Positions 15,636 to 24,425 of a DNA stretch of 64,000 bases are shown here, piece by piece. Origin of the DNA: Mesorhizobium sp. (lineage in GTDB: Bacteria > Pseudomonadota > Alphaproteobacteria > Rhizobiales > Rhizobiaceae); assembly GCF_016793485.1 (NCBI RefSeq), contig NZ_JAEULZ010000024.1, positions 1-64,000 of the forward strand, given 5' to 3'. The notes under the pieces are model-generated. The model had not been told where the DNA came from, searched no databases, and saw only the letters and a list, made by a program, of their open reading frames with translations. Position 1 is the first letter of the stretch. Every line of letters begins with the position of its first letter. The position numbers and the translations under genes are program-made.

Positions 15636-18007
15636 TGAACAAGCACACCGTGCCGGACATCAAGGCGGCAAGCATCAAGGGCGGCGTCCATGCCGACCAG
15701 CGCCATGATTCCGCGCACAAGCATGTAGCCGGTACAGCCGTCTATATCGACGACATTCCGGAGCCCGCCGGTACGTTGCATGCCGGGCTCGGCCTCTCGT
15801 CAGTCGCGCATGGCGTGATCAAGTCGCTCGACCTGTCTGCGGTGCGCTTGGCGCCCGGTGTGGTGACTGTGCTGACGGCGGCGGACGTGCCCGGCGACAA
15901 CGACATTTCGCCTTCGGGTATGCATGACGACCCGGTGCTGGCCGACGGCAAGGTCATGTTCCACGGCCAGCCGATCTTCTGCGTGATAGCACAGACGCGG
16001 GATCAGGCGCGGCGCGCGGCGCGGCTGGCGAAGATCGCATATGAGGAACTGCCGGCGACACTCGACATCTGGCCGCTCGACCCAAAGACCGACGGGCAGG
16101 TGTTTCCCGCGCTAACGCTGACGCGAGGCGATGCGGCTACCGCGATTGCGGGCGCGCCGAAGCGCGTGACAGCCCGCATGCGTCTCGGGGGACAGGATCA
16201 TTTCTACCTCGAAGGGCAGGTGTCGCTGGCCGTTCCCGGCGAGGACGCCGAGGTGACGGTCTATTGCTCGACCCAGGGGCCGACCGAGACCCAGCATATG
16301 GTGGCGCACGCGTTGGGCGTGCCGTCGCACTCAGTGACCATCGAGGTGCGACGTATGGGCGGTGGCTTCGGCGGCAAGGAAACGCAGGCCAACCAGTGCG
16401 CGGCGCTGGCGGCAATTGCCGCCAAGAGGCTCGGACGCGCGGTCAAGATCAGGCTCGACCGCGACGAGGACATGGTTGCGACCGGCAAGCGGCACGACTT
16501 CGTTGTCGACTACGATGTAGGCTTCGACGAGGAGGGCCGTATCCTCGGCGTCGACTACATGTTCGCATTGCGCGCGGGCTTCTCGGCCGACCTGTCGGGT
16601 CCGGTGGGGGATCGCGCTCTGTTCCACTGCGACAATGCTTACTTCTTCCCGCATGTTAACGCTGGGTCGGCGCTGTTCCGCACGAACACGGTTTCCAACA
16701 CCGCCTTTCGCGGATTCGGTGGGCCGCAGGGCATGGTCGGTGCGGAGCGCGTGATCGAGGAGATCGCCTTCGCGGTCGGCAAGGATCCGCTCGAAATCCG
16801 CAAGCTGAATTTCTACGATGCAATGGGCGTCGAAGGGACGCGCAACGTCACGCCTTACCACCAGAAGGTCGAGGATTGTATCATCCAGCGCATCGTCGCC
16901 GAACTGGAGGAAAGCTCAAACTACGCGCGCCGCCGGCGCGAGATAACCGCCTTCAACACCAACAGCAGATATGTGAAGCGCGGGCTGGCGTTGACGCCGG
17001 TGAAGTTCGGCATCTCCTTCACCAAGACGGAATCCAACCAGGCCGGCGCGCTGGTGCATGTCTATGCCGATGGCTCCGTGCACATGAACCATGGCGGCAC
17101 CGAGATGGGGCAGGGGCTGCACCTGAAGGTCGCGCAGGTGGTGGCTGAGGAATTCCAGATCGACCTTGAGAGGGTGCGTATCACGGCGACGACCACCGAC
17201 AAGGTACCGAACACCGCGCCGACCGCCGCTTCGTCGGGGGCGGACCTGAACGGCATGGCCGCGCAGGATGCGGCACGGCAGATCAAGCAGCGTCTGATCG
17301 GCTTCGCTGCGGAACGCTATGGCGTGCCGGTTGAACAGGTGGTGTTCCTGCCCAACCGGGTCAGGGTCGGAAACCAGGAGATCGCGTTCAACGATCTTGT
17401 CAGGCAGGCCTTTGTCGCCCGGGTCCAGCTTTCGGCGGCGGGACACTACAAGACGCCGAAGATCCACTGGGATCGTTCGAAAGGAAAGGGCCACGCGTTC
17501 TACTACTACGCCTACGGCGCGGCTTGTTCCGAGGTTTCCGTGGATACGCTGACCGGCGAATACGTGGTCGAGCGCGCCGATATCCTGCATGACGTCGGGA
17601 GGTCGCTCAATCCAGCCATCGATCTCGGGCAGATCGAAGGCGCTTTCGTCCAGGGAACTGGCTGGCTGACAACCGAGGAACTGGTCTGGGATGACAAGGG
17701 TCGGCTCAGGACGCATGCGCCCTCGACCTACAAAATTCCGCTGGCGTCAGACCGGCCGAAGATTTTCAATGTCGCCCTGACGAAATGGTCCGAGGCCTAC
17801 GAGCCGACGATCCATCGCTCCAAGGCGGTCGGAGAGCCACCGTTGCCGCTGGCGATCTCGGTGCTGCATGCGCTGTCCGACGCGGTGGCGAGCGTTGCCG
17901 GCCACAAGATCTGCCCACGTCTCGATGCGCCAGCGACACCGGAAAAGGTGCTGATGGCGATCGAGCGCCTGAAGGCGGCGGTGGGCGGTTCGGCGACGGC
18001 TGGATGA
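15635..18007 (+). CDS. xdhB: Xanthine dehydrogenase, molybdopterin-binding large subunit
   Basis: A 790-residue subunit that oxidises hypoxanthine and xanthine to urate at a molybdenum cofactor. Motifs in order: HVAGTAVYIDDIPEP at the start of the aldehyde-oxidase a/b-hammerhead domain, MGGGFGGKETQ in the Moco-binding region, the substrate-site stretch FRGFGGPQGM, and the C-terminal KAVGEPPLPLA motif with the catalytic Glu. Length is normal. Translation is coupled to xdhA by overlap and the gene is 6 bp before xdhC. Confidence 0.96.
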   Translation: MNKHTVPDIKAASIKGGVHADQRHDSAHKHVAGTAVYIDDIPEPAGTLHAGLGLSSVAHGVIKSLDLSAVRLAPGVVTVLTAADVPGDNDISPSGMHDDPVLADGKVMFHGQPIFCVIAQTRDQARRAARLAKIAYEELPATLDIWPLDPKTDGQVFPALTLTRGDAATAIAGAPKRVTARMRLGGQDHFYLEGQVSLAVPGEDAEVTVYCSTQGPTETQHMVAHALGVPSHSVTIEVRRMGGGFGGKETQANQCAALAAIAAKRLGRAVKIRLDRDEDMVATGKRHDFVVDYDVGFDEEGRILGVDYMFALRAGFSADLSGPVGDRALFHCDNAYFFPHVNAGSALFRTNTVSNTAFRGFGGPQGMVGAERVIEEIAFAVGKDPLEIRKLNFYDAMGVEGTRNVTPYHQKVEDCIIQRIVAELEESSNYARRRREITAFNTNSRYVKRGLALTPVKFGISFTKTESNQAGALVHVYADGSVHMNHGGTEMGQGLHLKVAQVVAEEFQIDLERVRITATTTDKVPNTAPTAASSGADLNGMAAQDAARQIKQRLIGFAAERYGVPVEQVVFLPNRVRVGNQEIAFNDLVRQAFVARVQLSAAGHYKTPKIHWDRSKGKGHAFYYYAYGAACSEVSVDTLTGEYVVERADILHDVGRSLNPAIDLGQIEGAFVQGTGWLTTEELVWDDKGRLRTHAPSTYKIPLASDRPKIFNVALTKWSEAYEPTIHRSKAVGEPPLPLAISVLHALSDAVASVAGHKICPRLDAPATPEKVLMAIERLKAAVGGSATAG

Positions 18008-18013
18008 CGTGCG

Positions 18014-18913
18014 ATGATGTCGCTGTCACGAAACCTCGAAGCGTTCCTGGAAACGGCGGGTAGAACCGCTCTCGTCGAGGTGGTTCGCACGAGGGGGTCC
18101 GTACCTCGTGAAACCGGCGCGTTCATGCTCGTTTCGGCATTCTTGACCCACGGCACAATCGGCGGCGGCCAGCTCGAATACATGGCCATCGACAAGGCGC
18201 GACAGATGCTTGCAGGCAGAGGTTCTGGGTACCCGACCCCCACCCCGGACCTGCGGTCCGACCCTGCCCTCAAAGGGGAGGGTGAGGTCGTAACGCTCGA
18301 TATTCCGCTTGGCCCCGAGATCGGGCAATGTTGCGGTGGGCGCGTTGAGGTTGCGATCAGACTCGTGACCGACGCTATGAAAGCGGACCTGATGAGGTCG
18401 GTCGAGGCCGAAGCCGCGGCGATGCCGCATATCTACGTTTTTGGCGGCGGTCATGTCGGACACGCGCTGGCGGGAGCGTTGTCGCTGCTCCCCGTGAGGA
18501 CCGTCATCATCGAGACGCGCGCGGACGCGCTGGAAGGGATGCCTTCGGGCGTGGAGACGCGGCTGACGCCGATGCCAGAGGAGGTGGTGCGGGACGCGGC
18601 GGCCGGTGCTGCATTCATGGTGCTGACGCACGACCACGCGCTGGACTTCCTGATCGTCGCGGAGGCGCTGAAGCGCAGTGACACTGCCTATGTCGGCATG
18701 ATCGGCTCGAAGACCAAGAAGGCGACGTTCCGGAGCTGGTTCCTGAAATCAGCAGGAGGAAACGAGGCCCAATTCTCGCGACTCGTTTCGCCGATCGGTG
18801 GCGAGGCGGTGAAGGACAAGCGGCCAGCTGTGATTGCAGCTCTGGCCGCCGCAGAGGTGATGACGGCGCTTGCCGCCTTCGAGCAGGAGCCGGTCAGCGC
18901 ACCAGCGCGCTGA
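18014..18913 (+). CDS. xdhC: Xanthine dehydrogenase accessory protein XdhC with an in-frame repeat insertion
   Basis: A 299-residue chaperone that binds, sulfurates with a partner and inserts the molybdenum cofactor into XdhB. The N-terminal XdhC domain (VRTRGSVPRETGAFMLV, TIGGGQLEYMAID, GQCCGGRVEVAI) and the C-terminal Rossmann XdhC_C domain (IYVFGGGHVGHALAGAL, THDHALDF, YVGMIGSKTKK) are complete. Between the IGGG and CCGG motifs lies an extra stretch of about 17 residues (PTPTPDLRSDPALKGEGE) encoded by a palindromic repeat. The frame is kept, so the protein is probably active. Its stop codon lies inside a strong hairpin shared with convergent dps. Confidence 0.93.
   Translation: MMSLSRNLEAFLETAGRTALVEVVRTRGSVPRETGAFMLVSAFLTHGTIGGGQLEYMAIDKARQMLAGRGSGYPTPTPDLRSDPALKGEGEVVTLDIPLGPEIGQCCGGRVEVAIRLVTDAMKADLMRSVEAEAAAMPHIYVFGGGHVGHALAGALSLLPVRTVIIETRADALEGMPSGVETRLTPMPEEVVRDAAAGAAFMVLTHDHALDFLIVAEALKRSDTAYVGMIGSKTKKATFRSWFLKSAGGNEAQFSRLVSPIGGEAVKDKRPAVIAALAAAEVMTALAAFEQEPVSAPAR
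18235..18285 (+). repeat. GC-rich palindromic repeat, in-frame copy 3 (inside xdhC)
   Basis: The element begins GACCCCCACCCCGGACC, has a GGACCTGCGGTCC core hairpin, and ends in ACCCTGCCCTCAAAGGGGAG and GGGT. Its order is the same as the copy at 5549-5596 (CCCCCACCCC, self-complementary core, CGACCCT...AAGG...GAGGGT) while the core sequence differs with compensatory pairing. This suggests the core hairpin is conserved as structure. Confidence 0.75.
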
Positions 18914-18923
18914 CCGGCTCCTG
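18884..18923. terminator. Bidirectional hairpin between convergent xdhC and dps
   Basis: A perfect 17-bp stem (CAGGAGCCGGTCAGCGC with its complement) and a 6-nt loop straddle the xdhC stop codon, 8 bp before the dps stop on the other strand. There is no T run on either side, so it may act as an RNA 3'-end stabiliser or a Rho-assisted terminator. Confidence 0.6.
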
Positions 18924-18931
18924 TATCTGGC

Positions 18932-19420
18932 TCATTCCTTTTCCTGTGTATGGGCTTCCAGGAACCAGAGCGACTTGTCGAGCGAGCGCGAGAAGGCGGT
19001 GAAGATGTCGGCCGTGCCGGCGTCGCCTGACTCGTCCGACTCATCGATCGCCTTGCGCACCGAATTCGCGACGGCAGCGTAGCGGTCGATCAGCGCGGCG
19101 AGATGATCCTTGGTCTTGTGGATGTCGGTCGGATAGGCTTTCAGCGCCGTCTCCTTGACCACGACCTGCGATGTCCCGAGCGCGGTTCCGCCAAGCTGCA
19201 CCGCACGCTCGGCGATCGTGTCGACATGGCCGTCGAGTTCGGTGCGGAAACCGTCGAGCATCTCGTGGACGGCGATGAACTGCGGCCCCTTGATGTTCCA
19301 GTGCGCCTGTTTCGTGATGAGAGCGAGGTCGATCGCATCGGCCAGGCGCGCGTTGAGCAATTCGATCGACGCGGTCTTCGTGTTGGACTTCAGGTTGTTC
19401 TTGGTGGGAATGCCGGCCAT
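18932..19420 (-). CDS. dps: DNA starvation/stationary-phase protection protein Dps
   Basis: A 162-residue ferritin-like protein that forms 12-mers, oxidises and stores iron with H2O2, and protects DNA. The inter-subunit ferroxidase residues are visible: the His of [12 protein letters not shown], then [27 protein letters not shown] with the Asp/Glu ligands. An N-terminal Lys-containing tail ([17 protein letters not shown]) may aid DNA contact. It is a single gene, convergent with xdhC and downstream of the LysR gene on the same strand. A perfect inverted repeat lies about 50 bp upstream of the start. Confidence 0.95.
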   Translation of the reverse strand: MAGIPTKNNLKSNTKTASIELLNARLADAIDLALITKQAHWNIKGPQFIAVHEMLDGFRTELDGHVDTIAERAVQLGGTALGTSQVVVKETALKAYPTDIHKTKDHLAALIDRYAAVANSVRKAIDESDESGDAGTADIFTAFSRSLDKSLWFLEAHTQEKE

Positions 19421-19467
19421 GAGACTCTCCAGATAGTGACATTTTGCGCGGGCTATGCGTCCGCCTT

Positions 19468-19489
19468 ACCTGCCTAATATAAGGCAGGT
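19468..19489 (-). promoter_or_regulatory. Perfect inverted repeat upstream of dps (candidate operator)
   Basis: ACCTGCCT-AATATA-AGGCAGGT is a perfect 8-bp inverted repeat with a 6-bp AT spacer. Read on the dps strand the spacer is TATATT, which resembles a -10 element, so a bound regulator would cover the promoter. No T run follows, so it is not a terminator of the preceding LysR gene. The regulator is unknown. Confidence 0.5.
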
Positions 19490-19537
19490 CCGGATTTTAG
19501 CCCGCAAATATCGCAACACGATGAAAGCCTTCGCGGA

Positions 19538-20461
19538 CTACCATTTTCCGGCCAGAACGTCCCTGATCAGCCGCTGGCACCGCTCAGCCATGAAATCGAG
19601 CAACAGGCGCACCTTTGGGTCCTGCAGCTTGCGGTGCGGATAGACGGCTGCAAGCTGCACCGGCGTAGGCGGAGCGTCCGGCATGATCACCTTCAGCCTG
19701 CGGTCCCGGATAAAAGGCTCGACTTCGAAACGCGGCTTGTTGACGATACCGCGTCCGGAAAGCGCCCAGCCGGTCAACACGTCGCCGTCGTCGGAATCGA
19801 AGGGGCCGGTCACCTCGACCTTGGTCAGTCCAGTCGGCGTTTTGAGCGTCCAGAAATGCTCGCGGACGCCGGGATAGCGAAGCATCAGGCAGTCATGTTT
19901 CTTCGCCACGAGGTCACGGGGATCGGCGGGCTCTCCACGCGCCTTCAGATAGGTCGGGGCGGCGACCAGAACGCGCTCGCATTCCATGATGCTGCGCATG
20001 GTCAGGCTCGAATCCTCGAGTACGCCGAGGCGGAACGCCACGTCGATGCCTTCCTTCATGATGTCAACGTGATGGTCGGACAGGCGCAGACGAACCTCGA
20101 TGTCGGGATAGCGGTCGCGAAACTCCGGAATGCCGGAGGCGATCAGGCGGCGGCCGAGGCCGAGCGGCGCGGTCACGCGGATGGTGCCGCGCGGCTGGCC
20201 CGAGAGCGCACTGACGGCTGCCTCAGCTTCTGTGATGGCCTCCAGGACCTGCTTGGCGCCGGCGTAGAAGACCGTGCCGTGCTCGGTCGGCATCAACTGG
20301 CGGGTCGTGCGGTTGAACAGCCGGACGCCGAGATGCTTTTCCAGTTCCTTGATGCGGTTGGATGCGACCGCAGGGGAAATGCGCATGTCGCGACCGGCGG
20401 CCGAGAGATTTCCCAGTTCGACGACGCGGACGAAAACGGCGATATTGTCGAGATAGGCCAT
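19538..20461 (-). CDS. LysR-family transcriptional regulator
   Basis: A 307-residue LysR protein of the CrgA/AaeR-like subgroup. The N-terminal winged helix (LGNLSAAGRDMRISPAVASNRIKELEKHLGVRLFNRTTR) is followed by a periplasmic-binding-like effector domain starting at about residue 92 (GTIRVTAPLGLGRRLIASGIPEF). It diverges from puuD with a 122-bp gap, so control of urate hydroxylase and guanine deaminase is a reasonable inference. LysR proteins usually repress themselves and activate the divergent unit in response to a pathway metabolite. The effector is unknown. Confidence 0.92.
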   Translation of the reverse strand: MAYLDNIAVFVRVVELGNLSAAGRDMRISPAVASNRIKELEKHLGVRLFNRTTRQLMPTEHGTVFYAGAKQVLEAITEAEAAVSALSGQPRGTIRVTAPLGLGRRLIASGIPEFRDRYPDIEVRLRLSDHHVDIMKEGIDVAFRLGVLEDSSLTMRSIMECERVLVAAPTYLKARGEPADPRDLVAKKHDCLMLRYPGVREHFWTLKTPTGLTKVEVTGPFDSDDGDVLTGWALSGRGIVNKPRFEVEPFIRDRRLKVIMPDAPPTPVQLAAVYPHRKLQDPKVRLLLDFMAERCQRLIRDVLAGKW

Positions 20462-20522
20462 GCTGCCTTCAGGAATTCGAGGGAATTTCCAGTATTTTCC
20501 ATTTTTTTTTGAAAGTCATCGG

Positions 20523-20582
20523 TCATCTCTCCCCTTCCGGTTTGGGGCGAAGCCCGTAAAGTTACCGGCAAAGAGGGTGACG
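20523..20582. repeat. Probable dispersed repeat in the puuD leader
   Basis: The stretch from TCTCCCCTTCCGGTTTGGGG through CGAAGCCCGTAAAGTTACC to GGCAAAGAGGGTGA looks like the dispersed GC-rich repeats of mesorhizobia (recognised by wording, from memory). Read on the minus strand it would give the peptide style PSLPVTLRASPQTGRGE, typical when such repeats fall in genes. It occupies almost all of the region directly before the puuD ATG, so it may supply or disturb the leader and ribosome site (AAAGAGGGTGACGG). Confidence 0.5.
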
Positions 20583-20583
20583 G

Positions 20584-21801
20584 ATGCTCGACTTCGTAAT
20601 CGCGTGGGACTGGCTGAGCTTCGCCGTGCGCTGGCTGCACGTCATCACCGGCATCGCATGGATCGGATCGTCGTTCTATTTCGTCGCGCTCGACCTCGGC
20701 CTGCGCCAGCGGCCGGGCTTGCCGGCGGGCGCGCATGGGGAGGAGTGGCAGGTCCATGGCGGCGGCTTCTACCATATCCAGAAATATCTGGTGGCGCCGG
20801 CCGAGATGCCCGAGCACCTGACCTGGTTCAAATGGGAATCCTACGCGACGTGGATGTCGGGCTTCGCCATGCTTGCCATCGTCTACTATGCCGGCGCGGA
20901 CCTCTTCCTGATCGACCCCAACGTGCTCGACATCGCGCCGCTGACGGCGATCGGCCTGTCGATTGCCTCGCTGGTTCTGGGATGGCTGCTCTATGATACG
21001 CTGTGCAAGTCGCCGCTTGGCAAGAACGATACGCTGCTGATGCTGGTGCTCTACGCCATCCTCGTATTCCTCGCCTGGGGTTTCACGCAGATTTTCAGCG
21101 GGCGCGCCGCCTTTCTTCATCTGGGCGCGGTGACGGCGACGATCATGTCGGCGAACGTTTTCCTGATTATCATCCCGAACCAGAAGATCGTTGTCGCCGA
21201 CCTCATCGCGGGCCGCAAGCCAGATCCGAAATACGGCAAGATCGCCAAGACGCGCTCGACGCATAACAACTACCTGACGCTTCCCGTCCTGTTCCTGATG
21301 CTGTCGAACCACTATCCGCTGGCGTTCGCGACGGAGTTCAACTGGGTCATCGCCTCGCTGGTGTTTTTGATCGGCGTGCTGATCCGGCATTTCTTCAACA
21401 CGATGCATGCCCGCAAGGGAAAGCCTTACTGGACGTGGCTGGTCGCGACGATCCTGTTCATCATTATCATCTGGCTGTCGACCGTGCCGAAGGTGCTGAC
21501 GGGCGAACCGAGGGCGTCGGTGGTGGCCGAGACCTTCGTCGCCTCGGCGCAGTTCCCGGCGGTTCGCGACACCGTGCTGGGGCGCTGCGCCATGTGCCAC
21601 GCCGGACAGCCTTCCTACGAGGGAATCAACTTCGCGCCGAAGGGCGTGAAACTGGAGACGGACGCTGAGATCGGCGAGCATGCGCGCGAAATCTACCTGC
21701 AAGCGGGCCGCAGCCACGCGATGCCGCCAGGCAACGTGACACAGATCACGCCGCAGGAACGCGCGCTGCTGGTGGCATGGTTCGAGCAGGCGCGGCAATA
21801 A
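20584..21801 (+). CDS. puuD: Membrane-bound urate hydroxylase PuuD with C-terminal cytochrome c domain
   Basis: A 405-residue inner-membrane enzyme that oxidises urate to 5-hydroxyisourate without the soluble cofactor-free uricase. About eight membrane helices are seen in residues 10-300 (for example LHVITGIAWIGSSFYFVALDL, split in the bilayer, and LLMLVLYAILVFLAWGF), with conserved HVITGIAWIG and HNNYLTLPVLF stretches. The tail (from about residue 320) is a cytochrome c domain with CAMCH (Cys335, Cys338, His339), so electrons likely go to the respiratory chain. It diverges from the LysR gene and is 1 bp before guaD. It is not the same as gamma-Glu-GABA hydrolase, also called PuuD. Confidence 0.95.
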   Translation: MLDFVIAWDWLSFAVRWLHVITGIAWIGSSFYFVALDLGLRQRPGLPAGAHGEEWQVHGGGFYHIQKYLVAPAEMPEHLTWFKWESYATWMSGFAMLAIVYYAGADLFLIDPNVLDIAPLTAIGLSIASLVLGWLLYDTLCKSPLGKNDTLLMLVLYAILVFLAWGFTQIFSGRAAFLHLGAVTATIMSANVFLIIIPNQKIVVADLIAGRKPDPKYGKIAKTRSTHNNYLTLPVLFLMLSNHYPLAFATEFNWVIASLVFLIGVLIRHFFNTMHARKGKPYWTWLVATILFIIIIWLSTVPKVLTGEPRASVVAETFVASAQFPAVRDTVLGRCAMCHAGQPSYEGINFAPKGVKLETDAEIGEHAREIYLQAGRSHAMPPGNVTQITPQERALLVAWFEQARQ

Positions 21802-21802
21802 G

Positions 21803-23113
21803 ATGACACAGACGCTCCTGCGCGGTCGCACGCTGAGTTTCCTGCGCTGGCCCAATGATACCGCCGACCACGCGGCATATCGTTATGAGGAGGATGGCGG
21901 CCTGCTCTTCGAGGGTAGGCGGATCGTGGCAGCGGGGCCCTATGCCGAGGTAGCGGCGGAGGCCGACGACGATGCCAGGCGCATCGACCACCGACCGCAC
22001 CTCATCCTGCCGGGGTTCATCGACGCGCATGTGCATTTTCCACAGATGCAGATCATCGCGTCCTACGGTTCGGAACTTCTGGACTGGTTGAACAAATATA
22101 CGTTTCCGGAGGAAACAAAATTCCGCGATGCGCAGCATGGCAGACGGGTCGCGCGGCTGTTCCTCGACGAGATGATCCGCCACGGCACGACCACCGTCGC
22201 GGCCTATTGTTCCGTACACAAGCAGTCGGCGGAAGCCTTCTTCGCCGAATCGCATGCGCGCAACATGCTGACCATCGCCGGCAAGGTGATGATGGACCGC
22301 AATGCGCCTGAAGGCCTGCGCGACACGCCGCAGAGCGGCTATGACGACACAAAAGCACTGATCGATGAATGGCACGGCAAGGGCCGTCAGCGCTATGCGA
22401 TTACGCCACGCTTCGCGATCACCTCAACGCCAGAGCAGATGGAGATGGCAGGCGCGCTGGCGCGCGAATTTCCCGACATGCACATCCAGACGCATCTTTC
22501 GGAGAACCATGCGGAGATCGCCTTCACGCAGGAACTCTATCCGTGGTCGCGCGACTATACCGATGTCTACGAGCACTACGGGCTGTTGCGCGAACGCATG
22601 CTGCTCGGGCACTGCATCCATCTTTCGGAGCGCGAGGCGGATGCGCTCTCCGACAGCGGCTCGGTCGCGGTGTTCTGCCCGACATCGAATCTTTTTCTTG
22701 GCTCCGGGCTGTTCGACTACCAGCGCTATCGCAAGCGGGCAAAGCCGCTTCTGATCGCCTCCGCGACGGACGTCGGCGGCGGCACCAACTATTCGATGCT
22801 GCGCACGATGGACGAAGCCTACAAGGTGATCGCGCTGAACGGCGAGAAGCTGAATCCGCTGGCCTCCTTCTGGCAGATCACGCGCGGCAACGCCGAAGCG
22901 CTGCTGATCGTGGACAAGGCGGGGACGCTGGAGGAGGGAACGGACGCGGATGTCGTGGTGCTCGACGCCGGCTCCACGCCGGCTATGCGGCTGCGCATGG
23001 AAACGGTGAACACGTTGGCCGAAGAGCTTTTCCTGTTGCAGACGCTTGGCGACGACCGCTCGGTGGTCGAGGTTTATGTCGCGGGAAAGCCAGCCAAGAG
23101 CACGATCGTCTGA
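21803..23113 (+). CDS. guaD: Guanine deaminase (amidohydrolase type)
   Basis: A 436-residue zinc amidohydrolase that deaminates guanine to xanthine, the substrate of the nearby xanthine dehydrogenase. Metal and active-site motifs are present: DAHVHFPQMQ (HxH), the strand QTHLSENHAEI, LLGHCIHLSERE, and SATDVGGGTNYSML with the catalytic Asp. The gene follows puuD by 1 bp, so the two are co-transcribed. The length is normal for bacterial and animal guanine deaminases of this family. Confidence 0.95.
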   Translation: MTQTLLRGRTLSFLRWPNDTADHAAYRYEEDGGLLFEGRRIVAAGPYAEVAAEADDDARRIDHRPHLILPGFIDAHVHFPQMQIIASYGSELLDWLNKYTFPEETKFRDAQHGRRVARLFLDEMIRHGTTTVAAYCSVHKQSAEAFFAESHARNMLTIAGKVMMDRNAPEGLRDTPQSGYDDTKALIDEWHGKGRQRYAITPRFAITSTPEQMEMAGALAREFPDMHIQTHLSENHAEIAFTQELYPWSRDYTDVYEHYGLLRERMLLGHCIHLSEREADALSDSGSVAVFCPTSNLFLGSGLFDYQRYRKRAKPLLIASATDVGGGTNYSMLRTMDEAYKVIALNGEKLNPLASFWQITRGNAEALLIVDKAGTLEEGTDADVVVLDAGSTPAMRLRMETVNTLAEELFLLQTLGDDRSVVEVYVAGKPAKSTIV

Positions 23114-23154
23114 AGCCGGCTTGACCGCACGTACCGGGTTCGTAAAACGCGGAC

Positions 23155-24420
23155 ATGAGCCTCGACCCCAAAGCGTTCCTGACCTCGATCTTCGAAGCCG
23201 CCGTCGCGGCCGCCGATCCCGAACTGACGATCCGAAAACATCTTCCTCAGAAGCCGAAGGGCCGCACGATCGTGATCGGCGCGGGCAAGGGCTCGGCGCA
23301 GATGGCGGCGGCCTTCGAGAAGGCCTGGGACGGGCCACTCGAAGGGCTGATCGTCACGCGCTACGGTTACGGGGCGAAATGCGAGCGCCTGGAGGTGATC
23401 GAGGCGGCGCATCCGGTGCCGGACGAGGCGGGATTGATCGCTTCGAAGCGGCTGCTGGACAAGGTTTCCGGCCTGACGGAAGACGACCTCGTCGTGGCGC
23501 TGATTTCCGGTGGGGGATCGGCGCTGCTGCCATCGCCCGCGCCGGGGCTGACGCTGGCCGACGAGATCGCTGTCAACGAGGCTCTGCTGGCGTCCGGCGC
23601 GCCGATCTCGGCCATGAACACGATCCGCAAACATGTCTCGACCATCAAGGGCGGGCGGCTTGCGGCGGCGGCATGGCCGGCGAGGGTGGTGTCGCTGGTG
23701 GTCTCGGACATTCCCGGCGATGACCCGGCGTTGGTGGCATCAGGCCCGACCATTCCCGGCGCGGGCAGCCGCGCCGACGCTCTGGATTTCATCAAGGCCT
23801 ACGGAATGAAATTGCCTGATGCTGTGATGGCGCATCTGAATTCGCCGGCGGCCGATGCACCGCAGGTCGGTGATATCAGGCTGAAGGGCAACACGGTGCA
23901 TGTGATCGCCTCGGCCGCGGTTTCGCTGGAGGCAGCGGTGGCGGAAGCGAAAAGGCAGGGCGTGGAAGCGGTGATCCTGTCCGATTCTATTGAAGGCGAG
24001 GCGCGCGATGTCGGCTTGGTGCATGCTGCGATCGCGCGGGAGGTGACGACGCGCGACCGGCCGTTCAAGAAGCCGGTGCTTTTGCTCTCCGGCGGCGAGA
24101 CGACGGTGACGATCCGCGCCAAAGGCGGAAAGGGCGGGCGCAACAGCGAGTTCCTGCTCGCCTTTGCGATTGGCATTGACGGCGTCGAAGGTATCCATGC
24201 ACTGGCAGCCGACACGGACGGCATCGATGGCTCGGAAAACAATGCCGGCGCGTTTGCCGACGGGACGAGCGTTCGACGCATGCGCGCGGCCGACTTGGAT
24301 GCGAAGGCCCTGCTGGCGCGCAATGACGCGTGGACGGCGTTCAATGCCGTTGGCGACCTGTTCGTGCCAGGGCCGACTGGCACGAACGTCAATGACCTGC
24401 GGGCGATCCTGATCCGATAG
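23155..24420 (+). CDS. Glycerate 2-kinase (MOFRL/GckA/TtuD family)
   Basis: A 421-residue type II glycerate kinase that makes 2-phosphoglycerate from glycerate. The N-terminal DUF4147 domain (VIGAGKGSAQMAAAFEKAW, VVALISGGGSALLPSPAPG) and C-terminal MOFRL domain (LLSGGETTVTI, ADTDGIDGSENNAGAF, GTNVNDLRAIL) are both complete. In the purine context it would take up glycerate made from ureide-derived glyoxylate through tartronate semialdehyde; the carboligase and reductase are not in the window. Older annotation as hydroxypyruvate reductase is a common mislabel of this family. It lies 41 bp after guaD. Confidence 0.9.
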   Translation: MSLDPKAFLTSIFEAAVAAADPELTIRKHLPQKPKGRTIVIGAGKGSAQMAAAFEKAWDGPLEGLIVTRYGYGAKCERLEVIEAAHPVPDEAGLIASKRLLDKVSGLTEDDLVVALISGGGSALLPSPAPGLTLADEIAVNEALLASGAPISAMNTIRKHVSTIKGGRLAAAAWPARVVSLVVSDIPGDDPALVASGPTIPGAGSRADALDFIKAYGMKLPDAVMAHLNSPAADAPQVGDIRLKGNTVHVIASAAVSLEAAVAEAKRQGVEAVILSDSIEGEARDVGLVHAAIAREVTTRDRPFKKPVLLLSGGETTVTIRAKGGKGGRNSEFLLAFAIGIDGVEGIHALAADTDGIDGSENNAGAFADGTSVRRMRAADLDAKALLARNDAWTAFNAVGDLFVPGPTGTNVNDLRAILIR

Positions 24421-24425
24421 ACGGC

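Noticed and set aside
20293-21855. A long open frame on the minus strand opposite puuD (about 520 codons)
   Set aside because: It is Arg/His/Gln-rich nonsense caused by high GC and lies exactly opposite a well-conserved gene. The same holds for long antisense frames opposite soxB, the GGDEF-EAL gene, the indolepyruvate oxidoreductase and pntB.
23155-24420. Hydroxypyruvate reductase
   Set aside because: Older databases use that name for this family, but the DUF4147 plus MOFRL architecture belongs to glycerate 2-kinases and there is no NAD-binding Rossmann reductase fold.
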